From: CAINVV01 sp964506325
GTDB lineage: Bacteria; Bacteroidota; Bacteroidia; Bacteroidales; Prolixibacteraceae
Direction of reading: 5' to 3'
Length of the DNA stretch: 64,000 nucleotides
NCBI GenBank assembly: GCA_964506325.1
Contig: CAZDLO010000001.1
Span: 1 to 64,000 of the forward strand
Shown: positions 17,833 through 26,729 of the stretch, piece by piece
Layout of the letters: each line of letters begins with the position of its first letter
Position numbering within the stretch: the stretch's first letter is position 1
Notes under the pieces: generated by a model
Seen by the model: the letters and a program-made list of their open reading frames with translations, nothing else
What the model was told of the DNA's origin: nothing
Database searches by the model: none
Program-made: the position numbers and the translations under genes

Positions 17833-19292
17833 TGCTTCTCCATATTCATCCTCTTCCTGGCCAGAAATTCTATCGTCCTAATCCTGTCTTTGTACAAGTT
17901 ATGGCCGTTCATCACCTCTGTGCTAAGGGCAGCATCCGAGTTGTCGTCCCATCTGCGGCAGAGATAGACCGGATTGTAGATTCTCCCTATCTGGTAATAC
18001 CTCGAAATAGCCAATCCAAGTGCATAATCCTCTCCGTAATTGACATTTGGCACTTTAATGCACTGCAGAACCGGGGTATAGAATGCCCTCGGGGCTCCTA
18101 ATCCGTTTATTCTTAAGGCATTATTCCTGCCGTTATCCGGTGTCCATTCTTTATGATCGATTACTCCGGGAGGGATCTCCTCAAGGTCAAAGTTGACCAT
18201 CCGGTAGGAACCGACAACCATGGCACAATTTTCTTTGTAAAAAGTATCAATGACCTGCTGCAGGGTAGAATTATCCAGGTAAAGATCGTCGCTGTCCAGC
18301 TGCACAGCAAACTTTCCGCACAGCGGATGTGCTGCAGCAGCATTCCAGCATCCCCCTATTCCCAGGTCTTTGCGGTCGGGTACCAGGTGGATAAGCCGGG
18401 GATCGCCCTTGGCGTATTTCTGAATTATTTCAGTGGTCCCGTCTGTTGAATAATTATCAGCAATTATCAGGTTGAAGGTAAAACTTGTTTTTTGAGACAA
18501 TACCGACCTGATGGCATCTTCGATGGTTCTTACCCTGTTCCTGACCGGAATAATTACGGATGCTTCAACAGGAAAATCATCAAGGGTAAAATCAACAGTT
18601 TTGAATTCTGGTTCAAGGTAGGCTCCGGCCTCTTTCAGGAACCGGGTACAGACTTTTTCCATTTCAATTTGCACCGCCCTGTTCTTTGGATCTACATAAT
18701 CAAATATTTTTTCTCCTGTCTGCCTCAGGTCTGCCTCTTCTTCTGTATAGAGGTATTCCGGAATTCTGACAATCGGAGACAGCAGTGACAAATTAAGCCT
18801 CAGATTGTACAAGCCTGCATGGTTCAAACCGGTCTCAACATTTTCTGCCGCTTCTTTCAGCAGTTCTTTGCGGTAAAACAACAGTGATCCAAAATTGAAA
18901 TCGTCGCGCAAACTTCCCTCCTGGTAGTCTATAACCGGATGGTGTGTTGAAACTCCTGCCTTTATGGACATATAATTCGAATAGACAAGTCCGGCCCCGG
19001 TATCTGAAGCTACGCCAATGAATCTTTCAAGGGCATATTGGCCCAACTTAAGCGGACTATGCCGGGTATAAATCAGCGTAAAATCAGTCATGCTCCGAAC
19101 TGCAATGGCCCTGATTGTTTCGCCGGTTGTTAAATTGCCGGTATTAAGCCATTCTGCCCCATTGACATCAAACATCGCAGTGTCCGAACCGGTAAGGTAT
19201 ACCCTGGCGACGAGCCCCGAATTCGTGAGCTCCCTGACTGTTGCAATGGTTTCCTTTTCGGTCCCTGCAGGTATAAAACAAGTGATTCTCAT
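17826..19292 (-). CDS. family 2 glycosyltransferase with two GT-A-like halves
   Basis: A 488-residue protein without signal peptide or membrane span. The C-terminal half (~240-480) is a normal GT2 domain: VIIPVRNRVRTIEDAIRSVL, IIADNYSTDGTTEII, and the metal-binding DSDD in QLDSDDLYLD. The N-terminal half looks like a second, degenerate GT-A domain (IYTRHSPLKLG, GLVYSNYMSI, GSLLFYRKELL). The acceptor is unknown. Its place between the exported amidase and the DUF4922 gene is unusual, because a salvage pathway should not need a transferase. Confidence 0.8.
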   Translation of the reverse strand: MRITCFIPAGTEKETIATVRELTNSGLVARVYLTGSDTAMFDVNGAEWLNTGNLTTGETIRAIAVRSMTDFTLIYTRHSPLKLGQYALERFIGVASDTGAGLVYSNYMSIKAGVSTHHPVIDYQEGSLRDDFNFGSLLFYRKELLKEAAENVETGLNHAGLYNLRLNLSLLSPIVRIPEYLYTEEEADLRQTGEKIFDYVDPKNRAVQIEMEKVCTRFLKEAGAYLEPEFKTVDFTLDDFPVEASVIIPVRNRVRTIEDAIRSVLSQKTSFTFNLIIADNYSTDGTTEIIQKYAKGDPRLIHLVPDRKDLGIGGCWNAAAAHPLCGKFAVQLDSDDLYLDNSTLQQVIDTFYKENCAMVVGSYRMVNFDLEEIPPGVIDHKEWTPDNGRNNALRINGLGAPRAFYTPVLQCIKVPNVNYGEDYALGLAISRYYQIGRIYNPVYLCRRWDDNSDAALSTEVMNGHNLYKDRIRTIEFLARKRMNMEKQI

Positions 19293-19376
19293 TTCGAATA
19301 TTTTTAAATATATCTTTAATTATTACAAAAGTTCCTGAATATCAGTTTTTGCTTGTTTTCAGTAAACCATCCCCGG

Positions 19377-22300
19377 TCATTTCAAACCGGATAATTTTAA
19401 AAGTTGTCCCATCAGGGCTTCTCTCTCTGAATCGGTGGCAATGGTCTCGACCGGGATGCCCAATACAAAACAACTGTATTTGCCGTTGTACCAGACTCCT
19501 GCACTCTTGTTATCGCCGAAATAGCGAAAGAGAACCGATGCATCTTTCCCCGCAGGTTCAATGGCATCGGGCGACTCTACTTTGTAAATAGAAGGATTCC
19601 AGTTATTTATGTAACGGTATTGTGATACATTGTCTTCCTTGATACTGTTGACAGTGTAAATCAATCCCGACTTGCTGGCATGGCTTGTTCTTGGTTTGTA
19701 ATGCAATAGGTCTGCAGCAAATTTCCTCGCCAGCGTGTCACCGCACAACGAGAGGTCTGTCCCGAGATAAGCACCGGAGATAATAACTTTGGCTCCGTCA
19801 GTTTGGGTAACTTTTGCCAGGGCTTCCTGCATTCCCTTCGTGAAAATGGTAAAGTTCCTGCCCGGAAGGCCAATAATCCTTGATGTGGTCTTCTCCTCCC
19901 CAAAAATCAGGTCGAACAGTAAAAATGAAGCAGGGTCAAAGTCCTGTTTCTCAAAACTTTCATCACTCATTGAAATAAATCCTATCCCATGGGCCCTTAA
20001 GGCTTTGCCATGAACATAGGTATAATCGAAATTGTTGCCCGGAACAATCATCGTCTCGTGGTCAGCATGACTGGAGCCAAATCCCGATGCATCATCATCA
20101 AGCCATGGAGATTTGCGGTCGAAATCATATTGCTCCCCGATATAGGAAGGATTCTGAATATATGGCACTCCTTCATCTTCAGCCATTTGAAAACCGGCCT
20201 CCTTGCCATTGTCGAAGGCTGCGGGGGCACAAATTCTGTCAAAGCCATTGATTATAAGGGCGGGTTTAGCATTCGCTGCAGGCAGGGAACAAGCGAGAAT
20301 TTCTGATGGGAAACTTTCGCCTCCTTCATTGACTGCCGTTACCCTGAAACTGCAGATTTGTCCGGGTTTAAGGTCAGAAAATACTGTCTTATTCTCCTTT
20401 ACGGGGATTCCTTCATCAAAACCACCGTCTTCCACCCTTTTATAAACCCTGTAACCGGTTGGACGGGCTGTAGGTTCCAGAGGGTCATCAACAGGAATCC
20501 ATGACAGTTCAATTTTATTTTCTGCAAGTTTCATGGCAAAATGGTCGACTGGCAAAGGCTGCACCACGTAGGGAATGCTGTTCTGATAAGCGAGGAATTT
20601 CAGGATGCCTTTGTAATAGGAGCGGCAGACATCAAACTTGAATTGCGGGTCCTGGGCCAGGTACATGTCGGCAAAATTCTGGTGGGAGAGTAGTTCGGAC
20701 AAAAGTGCCGGAACCTTTGGACGCGCTGCCTCAAAATATCTTTTGTTCCACATTCCACGCCTGGTCCAGTCGGTTTTGTGTAACTGCCTTAGGTCATCAA
20801 CGACCTGGCTTTGAACAATATCGGCAAGATCCCGGCTGGCCCACTTGGATTGGCCATTGGGAAATTTGTCCGCATCGAAAGTTGTATCATAGATGACCAA
20901 TGTGCCAATGATGGAACTGTCTTTCGTGGTGCCCGCATCAGTATGGAAACCCAGCGACAGATCCATTGGTATTCCCAGGCCTTTGTCCATTGGAGCCTTG
21001 GTTGGCCCGTTGGGAGCCCCCATCAGGTAATTGACCCATTCTCCCCGACACATATAATCGTCCTTGTAGTCTTCCTTTCCACTTTCGCGCAGGGCATACA
21101 TTGCCGCATCAGAACCACGGTTGGAATAATCGATTTTGGTGCGGTTCAGGCTGTAAACGAGTGAATCAGGGAAACCGGAATACTGGAGGAAATAGCGGGC
21201 AGCTTCCTGGTACCTGGGCCTTTGGCTTGCAAAAGGAACCCATTCTGCAGAATCTGACTTCCATCCCTCTTTTTCACGCAAATCATACAATCTCTTCAGC
21301 TGGTCTTCCCTGCCCCTGACAATATTTCCCATCCCGCCGCCAAAACGGACAGCGTCTGCAGAAACATTCTTCCCCGGTGCAGAGGAAGCGCCGGAAAGCT
21401 CCACCATCCCTATGTCCGGATTTTTGCCTTTTCCGAAATGGAAGGTTCCCAGGTAAATCCATGTTCCGCCACCAACTGACTGGTTGACTTTAAACGTGGT
21501 TTTACCACCGGCATGGTATACAGTATAGCTTGCATCCGTCACGTTATTTTCGTCCCTTGCATAGGATACGTATACCGCATAGTTTCCCTTTTCTGGTATT
21601 TTGGGTATATATTTTGCTTTTGCATTGGGCCCTGAACCTGCTGCCATTGTCCTGGATTGTCCGAACCCGAAAGGATTTTCTCCATCAAGTAAAAACGGGT
21701 ATTTCAGGCCATACCCGGGTTGTGGACCTGACTTCCAGTAACCTCCTTCTTCCAGGTATTCAGATCCTTCAGTGGATCTTTCCGAATCAACAATAACCTC
21801 GTTACTGTTGAAATCCCTTTCACGCGGGAGCCAAACACTTGCACCTGCATTCTCCAGCATGGGAGTCAGGTATGGCACTACAAAACTGAGGGTCCAGATA
21901 TCTTCGACGGTAAGAAAATCACGTGCCCTCTGCCACTCCCAGCGATCAAGGGTATTCTCATAATACCATCCATGGCTCTGCCACAGGGCAATGTTGCTGT
22001 TGGCCAGTCCTTTGTGGAAAACCAGGTTTTTTGTTTGATTTGTGACAATAGGCGTTGGCCGGTTGGAACGTACTGAAAGCCTTGTCTTGTCTGTGACAAA
22101 GGTGCTGTCCCGGTAATAATTGGGTATTAACTCACCAATTTCCTTTCCCATCGACCAGATGGAGATTTTGCTTTTTCTGAATTTTCTTCCCAGGAATTGT
22201 TTGTAACCGGCATAGAATTGCTTCACTGTTTCGGGTCGGAAGGGAATTTCTGAAAAGGACATTTTCATTTCCAGGTTAATCTTTGTCCCTTTGGGATCCA

Positions 22301-22517
22301 TCTTTACGGTATCAACCTTGAATTTGTAAACAGTACCGGCGGATGCTTTTTTGGCGAACATTTCGGAGGCTGTCATGGCCTTTTTGTAAAGTCTCCTGGT
22401 TTTATCAGCCATTGAAAATTGGCTGGTTCCGAAGAAAAGGATAAGAAACATGCTGAGTTTCAGTAAAACTGAAATCCTGCCAAAAGAGGAATAACAATCA
22501 GGTTTCTTTTTTCTCAT
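19377..22517 (-). CDS. amidase_3-type N-acetylmuramoyl-L-alanine amidase with inserted golvesin/xanthan-lyase CBD-like domain and FN3
   Basis: A 1046-residue exported protein. Proteins like this are often labelled xanthan lyase, but the zinc-amidase pattern is visible in split form: LWQSHGWYYENT (first His), TVEDIWTLSF (Glu ligand), GASVWLPRERD (strand before the insert), LGFHTDAGTT (second zinc His) and LLSELLSHQNFAD (catalytic Glu). A golvesin-like carbohydrate-binding beta domain (~270-400, AVYVSYARDENNVTDASYTV) is inserted in the amidase domain. An FN3 domain (~670-760) and an unassigned C-terminal domain follow. The enzyme would cut the MurNAc to L-Ala bond, freeing stem peptides for the NlpC/P60 and epimerase gene products. 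Confidence 0.75.
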   Translation of the reverse strand: MRKKKPDCYSSFGRISVLLKLSMFLILFFGTSQFSMADKTRRLYKKAMTASEMFAKKASAGTVYKFKVDTVKMDPKGTKINLEMKMSFSEIPFRPETVKQFYAGYKQFLGRKFRKSKISIWSMGKEIGELIPNYYRDSTFVTDKTRLSVRSNRPTPIVTNQTKNLVFHKGLANSNIALWQSHGWYYENTLDRWEWQRARDFLTVEDIWTLSFVVPYLTPMLENAGASVWLPRERDFNSNEVIVDSERSTEGSEYLEEGGYWKSGPQPGYGLKYPFLLDGENPFGFGQSRTMAAGSGPNAKAKYIPKIPEKGNYAVYVSYARDENNVTDASYTVYHAGGKTTFKVNQSVGGGTWIYLGTFHFGKGKNPDIGMVELSGASSAPGKNVSADAVRFGGGMGNIVRGREDQLKRLYDLREKEGWKSDSAEWVPFASQRPRYQEAARYFLQYSGFPDSLVYSLNRTKIDYSNRGSDAAMYALRESGKEDYKDDYMCRGEWVNYLMGAPNGPTKAPMDKGLGIPMDLSLGFHTDAGTTKDSSIIGTLVIYDTTFDADKFPNGQSKWASRDLADIVQSQVVDDLRQLHKTDWTRRGMWNKRYFEAARPKVPALLSELLSHQNFADMYLAQDPQFKFDVCRSYYKGILKFLAYQNSIPYVVQPLPVDHFAMKLAENKIELSWIPVDDPLEPTARPTGYRVYKRVEDGGFDEGIPVKENKTVFSDLKPGQICSFRVTAVNEGGESFPSEILACSLPAANAKPALIINGFDRICAPAAFDNGKEAGFQMAEDEGVPYIQNPSYIGEQYDFDRKSPWLDDDASGFGSSHADHETMIVPGNNFDYTYVHGKALRAHGIGFISMSDESFEKQDFDPASFLLFDLIFGEEKTTSRIIGLPGRNFTIFTKGMQEALAKVTQTDGAKVIISGAYLGTDLSLCGDTLARKFAADLLHYKPRTSHASKSGLIYTVNSIKEDNVSQYRYINNWNPSIYKVESPDAIEPAGKDASVLFRYFGDNKSAGVWYNGKYSCFVLGIPVETIATDSEREALMGQLLKLSGLK

Positions 22518-22525
22518 GGTACTGA

Positions 22526-23647
22526 TTAGACTTTAATAAAAATTTTCTTCTTGTAAAGAATATACCCCAACAACCAGAAGAGAAATACATGACTCAATGC
22601 AAACAACAGGGAGCCGTTCAGTTCACCTGCCAGTGGAAGGAATACCTGCTTGTACAGCCAGGCAGATCCTGTTACTACGGTTCCGTCAGTTAAGGTAACA
22701 TGGATCATCCTTCCCAAAATTCGTCCCCAGAAGGCGGAAAGAACAAAAATGAAGAGTGGGTTCATTCCAAATACTGTGAAAAAGGATGTCCATGACGAAA
22801 ATCCTTTAACATCTATCAGCCAGATTAGGATGGCCATCCAAATGAATGCCTGGCCTGCCGTAAAAAGGACATAGGAGCTCGACCAGATGGGTTTGGAGAT
22901 CGGGAAATACCCATCCCAAAACATCCCGAGACCGGTAGCAATAATTCCAAAAATGACCAATATTAACGGAACCTCCTTTTTAGGCATTCTCTGGATAAGA
23001 GCGCCAATAAGGTAACCTATGATGACAGTTACAACTGACGGAATTGTACTGAAAAGGCCTTCAGGATCAAATGGGATTCCAAATCCCTTGTATAAATGGT
23101 TTACCCCCAGTATTGCGGCGTCGACCGGGCTTGCAGGGTTTCCCTCAAGGGAATAAGGGTCGCTTCCCCCGGATAAAACCACCAGTCCCCAGTATGAAAG
23201 GAGAATTGTTCCTCCAATCCATGGCAGATATTTTATGTTAACTGACAAAACAATCAGGGAAGCAATTCCATAAGCCAGCGCAATTCGCTGCAAAACCCCC
23301 ATGATCCTGAATTTTGAAAAATCGGTACTCCACTGCGGAAATGTATGCAGGAAAAGACCAATGGCAAAGATCAGAAGTGTTCGCTTTCCGATTTTCAGTA
23401 AAGTATCCCGGTTTAGTTGATTCCCGTATTTCGAGAACGAGAAATACATGGAAACCCCAACAACAAATAGGAAAAAGGGGAAAACAAGATCAGTCGGGGT
23501 GCATCCGTTCCAGGCTGAATGTTTAAGCGGGGCATAACTATGTGACCAGCTTCCCGGGTTGTTGACCAGGATCATCAGAGCAACAGTCATGCCTCTGAAC
23601 ACATCCAGCGAGAGGTATCGCTGGTGGCTGTTTGTCAGTTTTTCCAT
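22526..23647 (-). CDS. COG4299/DUF5009 membrane protein (NagX/MurT-like; HGSNAT relative)
   Basis: A 373-residue protein with about ten membrane helices. The start SLDVFRGMTVALMILVNNPG and the following HSAWNGCTPTDLVFPFFLF are the signature of the heparan-alpha-glucosaminide N-acetyltransferase (HGSNAT) relatives; the His in this motif is implicated in acetyl transfer in the lysosomal enzyme. Bacterial members are often called NagX and, as I recall, the Tannerella forsythia MurNAc transporter MurT is of this kind. Here it stands next to amidase and GHL10 genes, with MurK and MurQ nearby. It could transport amino sugars across the inner membrane, re-N-acetylate glucosaminyl residues, or do both. 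Confidence 0.75.
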   Translation of the reverse strand: MEKLTNSHQRYLSLDVFRGMTVALMILVNNPGSWSHSYAPLKHSAWNGCTPTDLVFPFFLFVVGVSMYFSFSKYGNQLNRDTLLKIGKRTLLIFAIGLFLHTFPQWSTDFSKFRIMGVLQRIALAYGIASLIVLSVNIKYLPWIGGTILLSYWGLVVLSGGSDPYSLEGNPASPVDAAILGVNHLYKGFGIPFDPEGLFSTIPSVVTVIIGYLIGALIQRMPKKEVPLILVIFGIIATGLGMFWDGYFPISKPIWSSSYVLFTAGQAFIWMAILIWLIDVKGFSSWTSFFTVFGMNPLFIFVLSAFWGRILGRMIHVTLTDGTVVTGSAWLYKQVFLPLAGELNGSLLFALSHVFLFWLLGYILYKKKIFIKV

Positions 23648-23658
23648 AGCTTAATTGT

Positions 23659-25164
23659 TTATTTGAATTTCACAGGATCGCTTTCGGTGTGTGTCGGGCT
23701 CAGTGCCGTCACTACATACCTGTACCTGGCAGGGTCATAACCGTTTTCTGCATTAAGCAGAAGCTTCTGGTATGATGTTACAGATATAATCTTGTCTGGT
23801 TTGCTAATCCTTTTCCTCTGAAATTTCCTGAACTGGTAAACGACGAACATACTCGTGTTTTCAGCCTTTTGCCAGGATAATACTATATTTTCTCCATCCT
23901 TCTCAATGGTTGGTCCTATTGGTTTTTCTGGAATCACAGGAATTATCACAGGATTTTCCGGAGTGAGTGCAGGGTAACGGAAATGCTCTTTTATCAGGTT
24001 TTCAAACAGGGAAAGCGGATTTTTATTTAGGAATTTGGCACTGTAAAACATGCTTCCCCTGATCTCCGGGATGGAACGGTTAAGAGAGAGTTGCTTTGTG
24101 ATTTCTTCAGAGGTTCTCCATGACTGGTCTTTAGATTGAGGGTCAATCAGATATATTGCCTGGCCACTGTAGATGTTACACCCGTAACTGTGCTCTGCCC
24201 ACCATTTTGCCAGGATGGCATAATCAGCAACCTCTTTCCCGATGTACCAATAGAGTTGAGGAGTCACATAATCGATCCATTTTTCATATTGCCATTTGAG
24301 AATATTGGCGTATAAATCGTCGTAATTGGTTACACCTGCCCTTGTTTCAGATCCCTCAGGGTCATTCTTTTTGTTTCGCCATACTCCGAATGGGGAGATT
24401 CCAAATTCAACTGACGGGTTGATTGATTTGATACTGTCGTGAAGTTGTTTGATAATCAGGTCAACATTGTTTCTTCTCCAGTCATCCTTTCTTTCAGTGC
24501 CGAAATTACCTCCAAATTCTCTGAAGGAGTCGTTATCCGGGAACTCCGATCCGTCAATCTTGTAAGGATAAAAATAGTCATCCATATGAATGGCATCCAC
24601 GTCATATCTCCTGACAAGATCGCTCACTACGTTGGCAACATGGTCACGGACAGCAGGTATGCCCGGATCAAAATACTTTTTATTTCCGTAAGTAAGCATC
24701 CATTCAGGGTGGGTATTGGATACATGGTTAGGTGCTGAAGGCCCCTTGTCAATGTTCTGAACTGCACGATAAGGGTTGAGCCATACATGGATATCCAATC
24801 CACGCTTGCGGCATTCATCGATCGTAAACTGAAGCGGATCATACCAGGGATCCGGTGCAACTCCCTGTTTCCCGGAAAGCCACTCAGACCAGGGCTCCAG
24901 GTTTGAGGCAAAAAGGGCATCTGCATCCGGGCGGATCTGGAAAATGACAGTATTCATGTTGTAAGCCTTGACAGCATCCAGTATGGAAACCATTTCCTTT
25001 TTTTGCTGTTCTGTTGACAAGTTCTGAGCAGATGGCCAGTCAATATTGGCCACCGTAGCAATCCAGACGGCCCTCATTTCCCTTTTCGGGTAGTCTTTGG
25101 CTTTTAAGGGAAAAGTTAATCCGATTAATAGGAAGAGTAAAATGCAGTACTTCATTTTTTTCAT
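23659..25164 (-). CDS. GHL10-family glycoside hydrolase (DigH/YngK-like)
   Basis: A 501-residue exported protein with signal peptide (LLFLLIGLTFPLKAK). The core is the GHL10 TIM barrel: EMRAVWIATVANIDWPS, NTVIFQIRPDADALF, GLDIHVWLNPYRAV, DAIHMDDYFYPY and VEFGISPFGVW, the last containing acidic candidates for catalysis. A C-terminal FN3-like domain follows (~410-500). E. coli DigH (YddW), in the same family, cleaves peptide-free glycan strands of peptidoglycan. In this locus it would follow the amidase by cutting the stripped glycan. It is 11 nt upstream of the DUF5009 gene. Confidence 0.8.
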   Translation of the reverse strand: MKKMKYCILLFLLIGLTFPLKAKDYPKREMRAVWIATVANIDWPSAQNLSTEQQKKEMVSILDAVKAYNMNTVIFQIRPDADALFASNLEPWSEWLSGKQGVAPDPWYDPLQFTIDECRKRGLDIHVWLNPYRAVQNIDKGPSAPNHVSNTHPEWMLTYGNKKYFDPGIPAVRDHVANVVSDLVRRYDVDAIHMDDYFYPYKIDGSEFPDNDSFREFGGNFGTERKDDWRRNNVDLIIKQLHDSIKSINPSVEFGISPFGVWRNKKNDPEGSETRAGVTNYDDLYANILKWQYEKWIDYVTPQLYWYIGKEVADYAILAKWWAEHSYGCNIYSGQAIYLIDPQSKDQSWRTSEEITKQLSLNRSIPEIRGSMFYSAKFLNKNPLSLFENLIKEHFRYPALTPENPVIIPVIPEKPIGPTIEKDGENIVLSWQKAENTSMFVVYQFRKFQRKRISKPDKIISVTSYQKLLLNAENGYDPARYRYVVTALSPTHTESDPVKFK

Positions 25165-25240
25165 TTTTGTTGAGACAACGATAGGTTGTATTTGCTTTTA
25201 TATTTGAAATTTACGTAGATCCTTAATATAATCTTGTTGA

Positions 25241-26683
25241 TTAATTATAGGTTACCTCCATATGCCATGACCATTTATCAAAATAGAGATTACCACCCTT
25301 CCATTCGACTTCGCCACGTTGGAAATCGTAGGGTTCACTTCGAAGATAAAGTTTTGGCGGTGTAAGTGGCATACTGAAATCATCATTAACAATCAGGCGG
25401 TAGGCATCAATGCCGGTGATATAGAAGTCCCTGATCCTTTCATCCGGACTGTTCTGTAGCCCGAAAGACTGATCCAGTGGAACCCAGCCAATTCCCTCGT
25501 AATATACTTCACACCAGTCATGCAGATTGACTTCACCGGGGTGAAGCATCCATCCGCTCTGCCATTTGACCGGAATTCCCGCAGACCTGGCTAGCGACAT
25601 GAAGAGCAACGTTTGCATACCGCAGTCACCATGCCGCTGTTTCATCACAAAGCCTGGAATATCGGGCATGATAGAGTACTCCAGAGCACTGGCCCATGTG
25701 ACCGAATCATTGATCCACCTGTAAATTTTTCTAACCTGAAGTAATGGATTAATTTCATTCTGTATAATCTTTTCAGCCAGGGTTTTGATATCTTGGTTGA
25801 AATTAATTTGTGGCCTCCTTTCCGAGGTGTTTTCTTTGTACAGGACAGCTTCTTTCTTATACGGCTGGATCATCTCCGGGGTGAGCTGAAAGGATTGAGC
25901 AAAAGAGGTGATTTCAATCTCTGTTTTGAAGATGGCAGGCAAGTGGGCGACCGCTTTTTTCTCAAGGTATACTGTTCTTTGGAGATCTGTTGCCGGTGAA
26001 ACTGAATTTGCTGCAGGTAGGGTACCGAGCAACCTGATTTGCTGCTGGCGCAGATTGGTTTCCCGCGGATAGGGCATCCAGCAGCGGATGGTCTCTCCTT
26101 CCGGAACTGCATCCGCATCAACAGTTATGGTATAATTGAGTTTCATTTTTACCGGATGAACCGGGTTGCCTATTGAATCGGATTTCTTCAGGATTTCACT
26201 GGAGTGTGCTACCCTGAATATGGATAATGAGTCAATAGCGGATCCATTTTTCAGATCCCTTAGACTGGCATAAGCGGAATCCAGCCTGAAAATATTTCCG
26301 GCGCTGTGCTTGAAATACCTCTTTCGGCCATCCAGAACCAGCACGTCAATTTTGTGCTCTTTTTCCAGCCGCAGCAAATCAATACTGTCCGCATTGGGGT
26401 TGTAAATTGAAATTCCTTTCAGCACATCTTTCCCTGATAAAGTAAAATCTCGTCTGATCCTGTGGCAAATGTCAAGGATTGAATCAATTTTGGCCCTCTC
26501 CTGAACTGAAAGTTTTTGTGTTTTTAAGATCTCATTGGCAGTAATACCGGCTTTGGTCAGTTCTCCCTGGTTCAGCAAATTCTCAGCAGCGACTATTTGC
26601 CGGGAGGTCGTGACATGTTTACAACCTGCCATGGTTGCCATAAGTAAAACCGAAAGGATGATATGTCTGTAGAAGCAGGTCAT
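25241..26683 (-). CDS. transglutaminase-like cysteine-protease-fold lipoprotein
   Basis: A 480-residue lipoprotein with lipobox MATMAGC. The N-terminal ~180 residues are helical and of no known family. A beta domain (~190-270) precedes the transglutaminase-like core, with the Cys-His-Asp triad in RHGDCGMQ (~residue 350), NLHDWCEVYY and PLDQSFG. The family includes peptidases and amidases rather than true transglutaminases. The locus context suggests cleavage of a peptide or amide bond in peptidoglycan stems or cross-bridges in the periplasm; the bond is not known. Confidence 0.75.
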   Translation of the reverse strand: MTCFYRHIILSVLLMATMAGCKHVTTSRQIVAAENLLNQGELTKAGITANEILKTQKLSVQERAKIDSILDICHRIRRDFTLSGKDVLKGISIYNPNADSIDLLRLEKEHKIDVLVLDGRKRYFKHSAGNIFRLDSAYASLRDLKNGSAIDSLSIFRVAHSSEILKKSDSIGNPVHPVKMKLNYTITVDADAVPEGETIRCWMPYPRETNLRQQQIRLLGTLPAANSVSPATDLQRTVYLEKKAVAHLPAIFKTEIEITSFAQSFQLTPEMIQPYKKEAVLYKENTSERRPQINFNQDIKTLAEKIIQNEINPLLQVRKIYRWINDSVTWASALEYSIMPDIPGFVMKQRHGDCGMQTLLFMSLARSAGIPVKWQSGWMLHPGEVNLHDWCEVYYEGIGWVPLDQSFGLQNSPDERIRDFYITGIDAYRLIVNDDFSMPLTPPKLYLRSEPYDFQRGEVEWKGGNLYFDKWSWHMEVTYN

Positions 26684-26729
26684 TCGTTAAAAATAATCAA
26701 TTTTGTTTGATTAGGGATCAGAAGTTGGC

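Noticed and set aside
19377..22517. Annotation as xanthan lyase
   Set aside because: The golvesin/Xly-like part is only an inserted binding domain; no polysaccharide lyase core is seen and amidase motifs fit better.
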